Source: Armigeres subalbatus (Eukaryota; Arthropoda; Insecta; Diptera; Culicidae). Taken from it: a stretch of DNA of 64,000 bases. The stretch spans positions 102,746,988 through 102,810,987 of the forward strand of contig NC_085140.1 of assembly GCF_024139115.2 (NCBI RefSeq), in the 5' to 3' direction. Below the pieces are notes generated by a model, which did no database searches, had not been told where the DNA came from, and worked only from the letters and a program-made list of their open reading frames with translations. Position 1 is the stretch's first letter. Each line of letters begins with the position of its first letter. Of the stretch, positions 43,774-55,604 are shown piece after piece. Both the position numbers and the translations under genes were made by a program.

Positions 43774-44406
43774 TTAGCATTTCCATATCATTATCATAGT
43801 TTGTCTGGCCAATTCCAAATCTACAGGAATTAATTTAGCAATCAGAAAGAATTCCAAAACGTTTTTTTAGCACGTTTAGTAATCCTTGCAACAGGTGTCC
43901 ATCTTGAAATGCATTATTACCTTCTGAACTATCTTAAGCTTGTTATCTGCTTGTCGTTGTCACAATGAATAAAATGCCTCTTCTGTTTTATTTGGGAACT
44001 ATAGCAGGAGAGCGTTTGATTGAAATATCATTTATCATTATATGATATATAAAAGCAATTCTCTGTGAAATCGAAGGTAGATTTATATTTGTATTTTTTT
44101 GATTTCTCTGAAATTTTAAATATACATCCTTTAGAGCAAGATTACGGTGGTGAGTTAAAGCCGTTTGGCAGCGCAGTATCATTACTTGACACTTTACCGG
44201 TCGCTACCAAACGCGCTGCTATAACAGTAGCGCGACTGACAGGTGACCAAATTTGGTAGCGCGATAAGAGCGCTGCTATTTGATGAACTGTCAACTGTCA
44301 AACGTCACCGGTACGGAATACAGCAACCAAATTGAGAGCCGAAAATAGTGACCGATACGGAAACGAGTGACGAAACTAAAATGAAAGCGCTGCGCGGGTG
44401 ATTAAA

Positions 44407-44592
44407 ATGCTCGCGACCGATAATGATGCTCTTATGGCCAAAAAACATTATCTGCATCATTGCACAGTGTGCAAATTCGAGCCAAAAAACGGACGCAATT
44501 CAACCACGGTATGTACATATCTGGAGATTACGTTAAAAAATCACAAAAATCCAAAGAATCTGATGGTGCCGACCCCTTTGCCGTTAGAATAG
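44407..44592 (+). CDS. Small ORF with a Cys-x2-Cys motif, possible zinc-finger start
   Basis: The ATG at 44407 opens 61 codons. Residues 14-34 are HYLHHCTVCKFEPKNGRNSTT, with CTVC at 19-22; TLKNHKNPKNL follows further on. The C-x2-C, STT and KNH arrangement is reminiscent of a BED-type finger at the start of hAT transposases or domesticated relatives, but the second ligand pair is incomplete. Alternatively, a good donor (GTATGT at 44509, phase 0) would make 44407-44508 a first exon. A six-codon upstream ORF starts at 44381. Neither reading is secure. Sequence just upstream is CpG-richer than the surroundings. Confidence 0.3.
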   Translation: MLATDNDALMAKKHYLHHCTVCKFEPKNGRNSTTVCTYLEITLKNHKNPKNLMVPTPLPLE

Positions 44593-44594
44593 AA

Positions 44595-45260
44595 TACTGG
44601 AAGTGTCCGATGTTGTCCAATTTCCCCTACAAATAGAGGATTTTGCTAATTCATATGTTCACATCAATCGAAAAGACAGGGAAAACCTTGACTTGTGTTA
44701 TGGAAATATCATAATAGGCCTTCCATATATTGTTGAACACGGATAAGTGTCTCACTTTGTCTAATGCCCCCTATAAAATGTTTCAGATGATACAAATTTA
44801 AAATTCGAGGAGATCATCAAATGAGTTACTGTCAGTTATGGAATACAGGACGATGAAATAGTGTTATCCTCGGACAATTCACTGGGAATATGTTTAGTGT
44901 CTGTTTTTGTATGATGTCCTCTAAAATTTAAAAATATTTTTAAAAGTATAACAAAATCAATTTTCATTTTAGGAAAATGTACTGATACCCTTGAAGACTA
45001 TTGTGGGCATATCAAAAGGCTATTCCTTTTTTGCAGTGCCCTTTCAGTGTCTCATTTCGTCCAATATCCCTTATGCGTTAAACCGTTTTTATTCAATTTA
45101 TCAGAACACACAAATTGAAAGTTCGAGAAAACTTTGTGAAAATCGGCTAATTATCTGGACAATGAAATGTGACTTTTCCTAGGGGGTTGAATAGTGTCTG
45201 ATTTTGCCAAATATCTCCTATAACTAAATGAAATTTTAAAATAAGATAGAACAAATCAAT
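44595..45260 (+). repeat. ~150-bp degenerate tandem repeat
   Basis: The phrase AGTGTCTCACTTTGTCTAAT followed by a CCCCCTATA-like word recurs at 44603, 44757, 44897, 45057 and 45194, spacings 137-160 bp. Unit identity is low. No coding content. Confidence 0.65.
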
Positions 45261-45612
45261 TTATAACTCTGAAAATTATATTAGCATATATATTATTATT
45301 ATATATATTATATATAAAGGCCAAAAAATTCAAAATTGAAATCTTGAAAAAAATCGTGAATTCGCTCATAAACGTTTCGGGGATAACCGGTCTTTTTGTA
45401 TATTTTTTAAGTTTAAATTTCCGTCGATCGCAAGCTACGATAGTAACCTAGCGGTCCGTATCATAATCTCACGTTGGAGACGAGCACCCCGACAACAACC
45501 ACCGCGCATGAACCGCAATGACCTCTATATCTACATACTGAGGTCCCCGCAGCCCACCCGCGACATGTTGGTTGTCGGGGTGAGCAAAGTGTTCACTGCA
45601 TCACAGGTGCCC

Positions 45613-47086
45613 TTACTGTATTCGTTGGTTTTGTTCAAGACGCCACCACCGCTGCAGTTTCGACATAATCTGTTGAGATGCTGTGTTCTCCGCATTCCAT
45701 ATAACATCCTCCCGGCACATCCTCTCGACGAAGTTGTCCGGGGTTGTATCCATACCGCTAACAAGCAGCATGGCGTTGCGTTCTACCTCGAATCGAGGGC
45801 ATGCGAACATCACATGCTCTGCCGACTCTACCTCACCTACATATGCAGGACACTTCGCAGAATCTGCAAAGCCAAACCTGCGTAGGAATTTTTTAAAGCA
45901 ACCTTTTTCAGACAACACCTGTGGTAGGTGGAAGTTGACTTGACCATGTTTTCTATCGACCCAGTTGGACACATCTGGAATTAGTCTGTGGGTCCAACGA
46001 CCTTTGACTGCGGTGTCCCATGCTCTTTGCCATTTGAGCAACGAGGCTGCTCTCTTGACACATCGCACTTGCACCGAGTCCCTTTCGTTGTAGCACTCCA
46101 CATCTTCCTCTAGGAGTATGTCAATCGGCATCATCCCAGCTATAACGCACACCGCCTCATATGATATGGTGCGATATGCGCTCGCGACACCGGCTGTTTG
46201 CCAGGCTTCGGTAATAGCACCAATTTCTGCCGTTTCCATCGATCTGGAAAGTTTCCTTCGTCCATGCATCTCTGGAGGCAACTCCTGAACATATCTGGAT
46301 CAGCAAGAATGGCGTGTTTAAGGGCCAGGTTTGGAATACCATCCGGGCTTGGCGCCTTATTGAGCTTAAGTTTTCTTGCGGCTACGATAAGCTCCTCGTT
46401 AGTCACTAGCGGTACCACGTCAACTGACTCGTACGGTGTAGCGGGCCAGTCCGATGGCTCATGTCTCGGAAACAATCCCTCTACAATTCCGGCTAACATC
46501 TCTGGGGATCTCTCAGGAGGTGTGCTGTTGGTCCTAGACATCACTATCCTGTACGCATCTCCCCATGGGGTGTCATTCGCCATCCTGCACAGGTGTTCAA
46601 AGCAGGCTCTCTTGCTACATTTATTCTCGTAGTGCAGAGCTCTGCTCGCTGTCTGGAATACCTGCGCTGCAGAAGGTGACATCGATACATGAATCACCGC
46701 TCGATCCTCTAAACGTCGGCACTTCACCTTCGTTCAGGAGAACTTTTTAGGCCAGTTAGTTTTGCCGCAAGAATATCAACTACCCTAGTGTACTGCTCTA
46801 TACTCCATCTAGGAGGACAGTAGCAGCTACAAAAGTAAACGCCGTTTACCTTTGATATGACAAAACCCTCATCGTCGGAAGAAAATATTATCTTCTGGAT
46901 GGGGTATCGCCCACAAGTCCAAATTCCCACCATACCGGACTTGTCCGCAATCCAACTGCCGTTCCCAGCAGGGATGCGGTATGGGTCGGACAGCAAGGCA
47001 ACATCAGCTTTACACTCGATAACCGATTGTTGTAGCAGCAGTTTAGCCGCCTCGCAGTGGTTCAAGTTTAGCTGTGTTACTTGCAT
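45613..47086 (-). pseudogene. R1-clade ORF2: endonuclease/RT remnant with catalytic core deleted
   Basis: Starts at an ATG near 47086 (MQVTQLNLNHCEAAKLLLQQ). The first ~115 residues are APE-type endonuclease (ADVALLSDPYRIP). The endonuclease C-terminal half with the SDH motif is absent, and the frame shifts to the linker (46140-46727). That frame contains the RT start ARKLKLNKAPSPDGIPNLAL and KLVLLPKPGKQP. At about 46175-46190 it changes frame directly into AYRTISYEAVCVIAGM, which lies after the RT palm, so the YADD-containing core is gone. The C-terminal finger reads CPAYVGEV...EHVMFACP, with Tyr replacing a Cys. Catalytically dead. Confidence 0.88.
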
Positions 47087-48612
47087 GTCTGGACCCTTCT
47101 AGAGGCCGGATAGGCCTGAGCACCGGTGAGATGCCTGTTGTCTGCTCTCGGAGGACAGATCAGACATCTTGGTGCAGCCTGGTAGGTGCGAGCTTGGTGG
47201 TTTTCGGCTCCGCACCTACGGCACAGCTTACTAAGGTCAGGTCCCTCACAGTCATAGGATTTATGACCGTGGCCAAGGCACCTGTAGCAGGCCTGACTGG
47301 GTTGGATTGTGCTCAACGACCACACCGACCAGCCCACCTTCAGTTTTACCACATCCAGCACCTTCTTGGCCTCGGCCATAGGTACTTGGAATGAGGCAAC
47401 CTGCATTCCCGCAAAGCCTTTGCGTAACCGAATCGCGGTTACTCCTTCAGTGCGTCTACCAGGTCTCCGGCTTCGGTTATTTCATCCATGCCCTTGCACT
47501 GGATGTTCAAGACTGCGCACAGGGCTCTAACCTGAACCCCGTCACCCAGGACCTCCTCCGTCAACTTTTTATACTCGGAACTCTTCCGAGTAGCATCCCG
47601 CTTCAAGACGAGAATCATCTCGCCTTTGCGCGTTCTTCGGATGCAGTTGACATCCCCTCCTAGATTAGAGAGCTTCTCGGTGCCTCTTATAGTCTTTAGG
47701 ACTTCGGCATAGCTTTTATCGTCAGTCTTGACAATAATCGCTTCGCCTCTGTCCTTCTGTTTGTCGCTGCCATTGGAAGGCGCACCCTTTTTCACACGGG
47801 CTCTACCCTTCTTAGCAGTGACCTGCTCCGCACCTGCTGACGACTTCGTTCCGCCTTTCTTGGATTCACGACCTCCGTCCATGGCAGGTCTTCCTCCCGG
47901 CGATCCTCTGGTATCATCCTTGGTGGAGGTACCATTTTCCTCTCGGTCTTATCCACTCGGACCTTCTCGACAGTCCGTACCGGGGCTTTATCAGCTACTT
48001 TCGGGTCCGCCTCCTGCGTGACCTTACGTAGCTTAGGAGTTGCTCCGCTAATTGCCATACACCGTTGAAGCTCTGCAGTCTGGCTCTCCGTCAGCTGCTT
48101 CCCCTCTGTAAGGGGCCGAATCTTCGATTCAGCCTCCTTCGAGGCCTTTACCGCTTGGCTGACCGCCAACTCTTTCTCCTCAATAAGAAGACGGATCTTG
48201 TGCTCCACTTCCTTACTGGCTTCCAACAAGGACTTCCATTCCGACTTAGCCTCCACGACTAGAGCGCAGAGGGTCAGTACGGCCTGCTACAAGTCCTTAC
48301 TATAGTTTACTCGATTGTCCAGGAAGGACATGATTACGTCCGAAACGTCCGTAATCACTTCCATCGTCTGGACTCCATCCTCCCCGTGGTTAGTCATCAC
48401 CGAGTTAATGACTTTGGTCAGAGTGGGGCCGTCCATCTTGACGTCCACCGGCACCTCGTCTGACCCACCACGGGCTCCGCCATCGCCTCCCCCCGGCGAC
48501 CATTGGGGTGACCGATCAAGGCCACTGCGCCTGGCGAAAGGGTTCTCCTTGTCGCCATTCGCCTCACCTCCCATGCGAGGGTTGACACTTTCGTGTTCAG
48601 ATCCAGATCAGC
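47077..48612 (-). pseudogene. R1-clade ORF1 (gag-like, CCHC), broken into frames
   Basis: Charged N-terminal region at 47792-48612 with a long alpha-helical stretch (EASKEVEHKIRLLIEEKELA). The middle at 47439-47882 has KKGGTKSSAG- and KGEMILVLKRDATRKSSEYK-type sequence. The C-terminus at 47077-47406 has CCHC knuckles: CYRCLGHGHKSYDC is intact (C-x2-C-x4-H-x4-C), the next (CRRCGAENHQARTY) ends in Tyr instead of Cys, and CLIC begins a third. It would bind element RNA. At least two frameshifts separate the three parts. Confidence 0.85.
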
Positions 48613-48620
48613 GCTAGTCA

Positions 48621-49059
48621 AGTAAGAGCATCTGAGCCTACTCCCACTCAGCTACCAGCTGAGCCACAGGATTGTACCGCGTGCTACAAGGCCGCCACGG
48701 TTTTAGGGGACGGAAGACAGCCTGGCCATTAGCCCATTCGCCGTTTCAGGTCAGTGTCACCCGGCCTTACCAAGAAAATAGAATAACCAGACTACCAGCC
48801 CTCGCGTTCACAATATTTCAATATTCAAATACAAGTCCAATACACGCAACCAGTATGCCATAACCAAGGTCTTACTGGGAACAACCCTGATGTGCCAGTG
48901 GCAGTGGCAGTGCCAGTCTGCTTACTGACACTGGTGGTTTTTTGGGAGGGATTTTAGCAGGGCCCACTGTTAAATCCCACCATGTCCTAGGCAGTTCTCC
49001 CTGACTTGCAGACAGCTGGGGAGGGGTCGTCAAGCCTTGGACATGGTCCCTGCTGCCCT
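48621..49059. other. Possible R1 5' leader and flanking DNA
   Basis: No recognised gene. GC-richer at 48640-48790, directly upstream of R1 ORF1. A GTGGCAGTGGCAGTGCCAGT simple repeat lies at about 48896-48915. Confidence 0.4.
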
Positions 49060-49165
49060 CAACGCAGCTAATATGTGGAAGTGCTAAAATGAACACTGAG
49101 CTGCGAGACGTCAATGTCCCAGTGGGGGATGTAATGCCAATAGGAAGAACAAGAAGAAGACTGGA
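49060..49165 (+). mobile_element. SINE 3' body and tail fragment
   Basis: TGTGGAAGTGCTAAAATGAA, CACTGAGCTGCGAGACG, CCCAGTGGGGGATGTAATGC and an AGAACAAGAAGAAGA tail. This matches, inverted, the body and tail of the SINE at 61557-61830. The tRNA-like head is missing. Confidence 0.7.
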
Positions 49166-50499
49166 AAGATTAGCCAAAGTTTTATCCATTTCGCTCGACA
49201 CTATTAGTGGTAAAATTGTGGGCAATTATCGTTGTTTTAACTACTTGGCCTAATAACCAAAAGTAGGCAAGTCGCCTGATGGCATAATATTGGTAAGAGC
49301 TCCAATATATGCTAATGTACAACAATAAAAAGGCTCTAGCGCAGCATAATAGGCTAAGGTTTGAGCCATATACCCTACTCTGGTTTCATTAACATTCCGA
49401 GATAAACCCCTTGGCTGAAGATATAAAAAATAAAGATAAGAATAATAATCGTCATCATCATCATCGTCATCCACATTCCCTATACAGAAGCTTTTGGGTA
49501 CAAAGCTCCCCAATGATATTCGCACTGATAACGATGCACGATTTTTTTGGTGACTTTCTTTGCTGTGGCATGTGGCAAATCCCTCGCGACGTCCATCGCA
49601 CTTATTATCAGTGGGCGATGAATAGGCAGTAGGTAGGAGTCATTGTCGCTTTTCAATTGATATTGGATGTTGGGTATCAAATTTGTCACCATTATCAACC
49701 TTATCGGGGAGATGCGTAGACGTATCACGTTGAACGATGTCGACGAGCAGGCATCATGATGATTGGGCATAATACATTATTGGGCTACGGACAGGAGTCG
49801 AGATGAGCTGGCGAAGGTTATCACCTGTTATCACATAACGCCATTTTCAACCCCCAACCAGCTCTGTTTTCCATATGACAGAGCGTAAAAATTGTATGGG
49901 CCGAAACACTGACAGATAGCCTCCTACCGTCTAACGCGTTATGTTATTTGTTGATGGGTTTTATGTTCGCAACATATACAATATACATGGAATTTGAAAT
50001 ATTGATAGGTGACCTGCAGCAAGTCTATTGATGACTCTGAGGACAGAGAAACAGAATCTATATCAATGATAGCATAGGCATCTTATCTCCGAATGTTAAT
50101 CTACGATCTTTGCTACGTCCCATAGGACTCTCTTATGGCCTAATACGAGGTCATAAACTTCTTCTATTGTTTTGTACTGGAAGGCGATACGGCTCAGCTC
50201 GTTATCTATCTACTTCTGTCGGATCGTTGAAAGGTTTATGTGGGTTCGTGAGCATTGGGTTGTAGCGTAAAAGCACAAACAAGAAGACATACCTACCTAA
50301 CAAATAAAACATTTGGCGTTCATATCTCTCGTCACAGGAAAGCTACCGACATCTCTGTTGTTGTTTATTGTGTTGAGAATCGTCAGCTTCGGAAATATTG
50401 TTACTCGTGACAGGACCTGTCGGTTGACCAAATAATCTTGAATTTTATGTTTGTTTGTCTATGGTAAAACTATCTTATCACATATAAGGGTCTATAATG
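49166..50499. other. Mostly unassigned region
   Basis: Bases 49255-49375 resemble 43390-43510 (dispersed repeat). A short CATCATCATCATCG-type simple repeat is at about 49450-49475. No gene recognised. Confidence 0.4.
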
Positions 50500-50507
50500 C
50501 TCGTAGA

Positions 50508-50994
50508 CAGTGGTGGAAATCTGCGAACCTTACTCACAAAACAAGAAGTAGGCAATGCAAAAGACTCGCGAACATTTGTTTTGCCTTTTGCCTACCTTGC
50601 CTTGCCTACCTATTACTCGCAGAGAAAACAAAAAACGGACCCCGAAAAATGTTCGTGAAGCTTCGCGAGTCATTCGGGTTAATTTGCTAAAAGTCATAAA
50701 ACAACCTCGGAACTTATCTCTCACTGATGTTCGAGCAAGAACACAATTGTTTATTGTTATTGTGTTTATGTCAAGTCAAACCTATCCATTGTATACGAAG
50801 TAATCACAAAAACTCGCGACCGTGTTTTTACTCCCGAGCAAAATACAGCCCAGCTTTTTGTTTTTGCTCTGCCCGTACTCGCGAACAAAGCAAGCGCCAG
50901 AAAAATGCAGGCAGTAGGTTCGCGCGAGTGTGGCATTTTTGGTAGGCCCAATTACACTCTTTTCTTACTCGTGAAGCGAGTATTTCCACCACTG
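50508..50994. mobile_element. 487-bp hAT-type MITE
   Basis: CAGTGGTGGAAAT at the left and ATTTCCACCACTG at the right, flanked by CTCGTAGA (50500-50507) and CTCGTAAG (50995-51002), a slightly decayed 8-bp duplication. Repeated CTCGCGA words occur inside. No transposase. The ORFs on both strands here are shadows. Confidence 0.85.
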
Positions 50995-51252
50995 CTCGTA
51001 AGTCACCTGTTCGAATAAATTGATTTCAACGAATTAGGTTGACGTACAGAGAACAGACTTGGAAGGACAAAAAAATCGACGAAAACGTGGTTTAAAATAT
51101 TCAAGTTGCTATTGAGTGAGTGGCCAACATTTTACACGTTAAATTGAACTTAGATAAACATCTGTTAACTTTGGTTAGAAAATCTCCGGATTCAGTCGGG
51201 TCTCCTACGATGGATGGAAAATGCTTCCACTGCAATTAATCGATCATCTTTA

Positions 51253-51428
51253 AGGTTCCCCCAAACACACGCGACACGACAGTCGCGACGCGATTCTATC
51301 GCTTGGCGACAGCGATTCTGTCGCCGTTGGAATGGAAGAGTAAATAGAGTATTGCCTGCAGCGACCCAACGATAGAATCGCGGCGACTAGTTGTCGCCGT
51401 TGCGGCGATGAAATCGCTTAGGTTTGGC
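51253..51428. repeat. CGAC-rich dispersed repeat with internal hairpin
   Basis: GGTTCCCCCAAACACACGCG, GCGACGCGATTCTATCGC and its inverted relative GATAGAATCGCGGCGAC. Longer homologue of 8636-8775, probably a MITE with imperfect ends (CCAAAC / GTTTGG). Confidence 0.7.
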
Positions 51429-51429
51429 C

Positions 51430-52060
51430 TTTATACCAATTAATCGAACATTTTTATACCAATTCAGCTGGTAGGCTTTATATATCCGTATGCGTAGTTT
51501 GGTTAGAGTATGTTCGATAAATCACGGTGGGTAATATTGTAGCCCTAGATCTTAACCTTTGACCCTCATTACACCAATGACGCACGCTCAACGTTTATCT
51601 TCCTCAATATCGTGCTCACCGGAAGGAAGTGGATCAACATCCCAACCCAATGCTAGATATGGAAGAAGATATGCTATATTGCTATGTTCGCGATAACGCA
51701 AGTCCCATTACCTATTTACTCACTCTCGTATTATCAATCACGAGGGCTTTCGATACAGTCAGCGAGTAAGTGGGATGGTCAGTATCATTATTCAACACTT
51801 TATCGATAACGTAGTTCTAATCAGCGAAAGGTGGCAGTGCCTATGCTTGCCTTCGTCTACCAGGTGACTACGTTGCGCCATTCGCAATTCATTCATAAAT
51901 CGTCGTTTTGCTCCGTAGGACGTGTTTTTTCTGTCCAAAAAAAAAAACTTTGTTCGGATTGTGGCGCCAGTCGAGACGCCGGTAGTGTTTGAAGTTTGAA
52001 CTACAAAGGCGTGCGCAAGTGTGACGTAGCAGAGCCGTAGGTCTACAATCGGAAGTAGGA
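51430..52060. other. Unassigned region
   Basis: No recognised gene or repeat. The minus ORFs at 51792-52098 overlap in different frames without domain evidence. Confidence 0.35.
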
Positions 52061-52151
52061 ATGTCTTCCAACGAACCGAAAAAGAATCCCGCAATCAACA
52101 GAAGAATGTTTGCGTATGGTGTTCCCCTGGGGCTGTGTCGTCATCTTGTTG
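52061..52151 (+). CDS. Low-confidence candidate first coding exon
   Basis: The ATG at 52061 opens MSSNEPKKNPAINRRMFAYG followed by VPLGLCRHLV and a possible donor GTAAAT at 52152 (phase 1). If unspliced, the ORF ends two codons later. The basic N-terminus and CpG-containing upstream DNA (51930-52060) are gene-like, but no promoter element with correct spacing was found and the protein is not recognised. Confidence 0.2.
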
Positions 52152-52877
52152 GTAAATAAATGGAGCATGTTCGTAGTGATACAGTGAGTGAGTGCCGAAA
52201 TGTGCGTGGCTGTGATGCAGGTGACTGGTTGACAGCTGGAGACGTGAGTCACCTGGCCGAATGCGTGCAGAGCCGAAATTTGTTTGATAGCAAATTTTGC
52301 CAGTCAGATGTGTGATAATAATATTGATAATGTTATGATGCGATGATTGTTATAACAGCGTCGAGTGATTCATAATATTTGGGTTTGTGATTTCTCGTGG
52401 AATGCAAAATTGATTGCGAATCAAAGGTGACGTCGATTGAAAACGAATATCAACTTTCTCTTTATAATGCATTATTTTTTTTTTCCACATATGTAATTTA
52501 CTGATTATAGTACATAATAAATGTCAATCAATAATTTAGCACATGTTGAATTTATATCATTTTTGTAAACTTTTCTATGGCTGTTTGTGGTTTTAAGCTC
52601 ATCTGTCTGGATCACTTGCTATGAACCAGTTTGGTGACGTCATGTTTTGTACGCCATTGTTTTGACGCCAACATCTCAAAGTAAAATTTATGGCAGTATT
52701 TGTTTTGTTTACAAACCTCTGATTTGAACCTCATTGGGAACCAGAAATATTAGTGGGAGCATTTGCGTAATGTTTGCTGCAAAACAAACCAATTGTGCGA
52801 GATACGGATGGCACCCAGCTGATATGAGCATGTTCAATTGTTCATAGAAGTTTATCAGGAGCAGGGGAAAAGCATTC
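52152..52877. other. Unassigned region
   Basis: AT-rich, no gene or repeat recognised. Confidence 0.35.
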
Positions 52878-52881
52878 TAAT

Positions 52882-53269
52882 AGCCCGTTTACATATTCGC
52901 TAATTCTAGCGGACAATGCACTAAAAGGCAATAAAAGATATTTTAGTTACTAGATAAAGATTGTCGCTGTCGTCGCTGTCCGGAACATCTTTTGCTGGCG
53001 AGGATAGGGGATCTAAATGTCAATGAAAGAGAAATACATACGATTTGACAGTTAGGTACCACACATGTTTCGAACAGCAGAACAAAGGGAACCGAAGCGA
53101 CAATCTTTATCTGGTAACTAAAATATCTTTTCCGGCAATACTAGCGCAATATTAGCATAATGTAAACACTATTAGCAGATGACAATTCCTGTTTACATTA
53201 TGCTAATTTCGCGCTAGTATTGTCGGATAGTGCATTGTCCGCTAGAACTAGCACATATGTAAACGGGCG
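52882..53269. mobile_element. 388-bp MITE, TAAT-flanked
   Basis: Left AGCCCGTTTACATATTCGCT and inverted right CGCCCGTTTACATATGTGCT, flanked by TAAT (52878-52881, 53270-53273). Further internal inverted pairs (CGCTAGTATTGTCGG / CCGGCAATACTAGCGC). A 3-4 bp TAA(T) duplication would fit PIF/Harbinger-like elements. Confidence 0.85.
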
Positions 53270-53273
53270 TAAT

Positions 53274-53620
53274 TTTATTGAAAAAATTTTCGTATGAAAA
53301 ATAATTGCAGATGTTATTGCAAAAATATTCAAGGCCAAATGATGGCAACAATGAGTAGGAATTCAGTCACTGCTATCGATTCATTGGATCTGAATTGTTT
53401 ATTTGTGAATACGATTGACGACGATTCAACAGTTGTTACAAAACAAACATATTATTTTAAATTACATACAGGCCAAATCCAGTGGGATGAAGATAATTCG
53501 AATTGAGGAAACAGGTTTATGATTTCATTAATCGGATTGTTTTTACCAAATGATTGATCAGAATAAGCAAAATTGCTAGTCAGAATAGACAGCCACTTTT
53601 CTTTTAAAAATTCAGTTTGA
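53274..53620 (+). other. Unassigned; small ORF 53294-53509
   Basis: An ATG-initiated 70-codon frame (begins MKNNCRCYCKNIQGQMMATM, ends HTGQIQWDEDNSN) starts right after a MITE. No recognised domain, and I do not call it a gene. Confidence 0.25.
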
Positions 53621-53684
53621 ATTAATTTAAGAAAAGCAGTAAGACATCAAATGAATCAATCCACTTGTCATTTGAATTGGAATG

Positions 53685-53960
53685 GTGCCGACTCATCGAA
53701 TCGTTGGCATATAAATGACAGCTAGATACTGTCCAGTACAGATAAGGCTGCATTGGCTTGCTGCTGGAGCGGTTCCATTGAATGATAGCAAATAATAGCC
53801 AAAATATTTGGGGGGATCTTTCACCAAACCGGTGGCAGACGGTTTTCTGACTCATCGTTAGTCATCGACGAGGGAAGCCTTTTATTGTTTACGTCAGGCC
53901 TAGTATAGTCATGGCAGACGGTTGGGATGTGGTGCCTTATTTGACGACATGGAAGTTAAT
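53685..53960 (+). repeat. ~280-bp dispersed repeat, copy 1
   Basis: Shares GATAGCAAATAAT, GGGGGATCTTTCA, CAGACGGTTTTCTGACTCAT and CGACGAGGGAAGCC with 60875-61115 in the same orientation. Family not recognised. Confidence 0.7.
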
Positions 53961-54124
53961 GATAACAGTACAATCGATTATCATTTTATGATGGCGCCGA
54001 TTGCTGAGGGGGCAGGGGGGTGTTCGTGGCTGCCTCTTACCCCAGCTGATCCCAGTCGGGGCTGTTGGCATATTCCAAGACGAAACATGTCTGGTTACTC
54101 CTTTTATTTCGAAAAGAAGTAAAG

Positions 54125-55600
54125 TCGTAGTGGTGCCGGCCCAAATGTTGATGGGTACGTTTTGTAGGGTCTAGGAATGGAACTCGTCTTCCTGACGTCA
54201 GTGGTTGTCACTCATGAGGAAATAGGCCAATAAAAAATAAAGACAAATATAACAAAATATTGAAACAATAATATTATATCACTTCACATAGGACATTTGT
54301 TCCATTATTAATAATTTTCGCAAAATGAACGATTTCGGCTTAATTTTTATTGTTTTTATTGCATTATTAGCACGCATGTTGTGCTAACTACAAAAGATCA
54401 TAAAAATGAGAACAAAGTTTGCATTCCTAATCTTTGTTTTCAAATTTTGTTGATATGATGTTACGAATTCAAGAAGCAGTAGCCCAACTAGATTTTTATT
54501 TCCATCTCAGTGTAAAAAAATCATCTTATCTCGAAAAAAAGAAATTGAACACAAATTTCATCGTTTCTTTTTGATAACATGCGTGCTTACTGCTGAAAAA
54601 ATCACGAGAATATTGGCCCTGACGAAAGCGAGAAAACAAAATGGGGGCCGGCTGATGCTTTTTTATTTCACCCAGCAAGAGATATAGGACGTCAATTCTA
54701 AAATGCTTATTAAAGCGTTAAAACACATTTTAGCCTAAAATTGTTTACTTTTTTGGGTTAGAAATTTAATTTACTTTTATATAGGAAACACGAAAGTTAA
54801 ATTATTTTGATTAAAAAAACATGTGTAGATAAGGAGCCTAACATGTAGTTTTTCAAAATTCTAATCCTACGTATTTAAAAGTTTTCAACATATCACTGTT
54901 AATAACATTTTAAAAGCATTTTAAAATATACTTCCATGTTGAAAAACAGTGATTTCACGCACACGTCCGTCGCCGCTAGATGGCAACAGCGCGGCTGCGT
55001 CAAAGCGAATAAAAGAAAACAAACTGCTTTGTATTTGATTGTTTTTGCTAGGATGACTATCAAAGCTATGAGATGGACAATAGGAACAGTATCCTAATTA
55101 AAATTTACAATAGCAGGTGTTTGATGGAAATATGTTTAAATTTATCTCGCAGATGCATGTGTGGCAGAAATTCTCGTAATTTCTCACTGTTTGGTAGCAT
55201 TTAGAAGTATAAGCCGGTCCGGATTTTTTAAAAAAATATTTCAAGATTTTTTTTCTAAACTTTCTGGGAATATTCAATGATATTTTAGGGGGTCCCTGCT
55301 TCATAAGCGGATGGTCATGGCTCCACTAAGACTTTCAGTCAGTCATTGGAAAGGCAACGTGGCGTTTTAGCAGTATACCGGCTGCCTGAGAATGGCTTAC
55401 AAATTGTTATTTTCGGAGGCTTTCCTCGAACGTGTCTATAAATGGCAACCTAACAATGCATTTGGAAATTCATCGATTTTTTATTACAAATTCTTCGGAA
55501 CTTCTGCGAGAAATTCTTTGAATTCCAGGGGATTTAATTGGCGTAGGGCTACGTATATGTATTCTATACCGGAATACACTTTGCGATTGCGAAAAACGAA
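54125..55600. other. Unassigned region
   Basis: AT-rich. No gene or named repeat. CGCCGCTAGATGGC near 54970 is a common-looking mosquito word but too short to call. Confidence 0.35.
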
Positions 55601-55604
55601 GAGT

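Larger units (their letters stand above)
45480..48620 (-). mobile_element. R1-clade non-LTR retrotransposon, internally deleted copy
   Basis: Minus-strand element with gag ORF1 (~47077-48612) then ORF2 (~45613-47086): endonuclease start, RT start, and a C-terminal domain with CCHC. Sequence style (LNLNHCEAAK, ADVALLSDPYRIP, EAVCVIAGM, AEHVMFACPRF) is that of the R1 clade. Large internal parts of ORF2 are missing. The element's 3' end is near 45480-45510. The 5' end and target duplication were not fixed. Confidence 0.88.

Noticed and set aside
45508..45885. 125-codon plus ORF opposite the R1 element
   Set aside because: Antisense shadow of the R1 ORF2 C-terminus.
46198..46632. 144-codon plus ORF
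   Set aside because: Antisense shadow of the R1 linker and RT start.
47074..47394. 106-codon plus ORF
   Set aside because: Antisense shadow of the R1 CCHC region.
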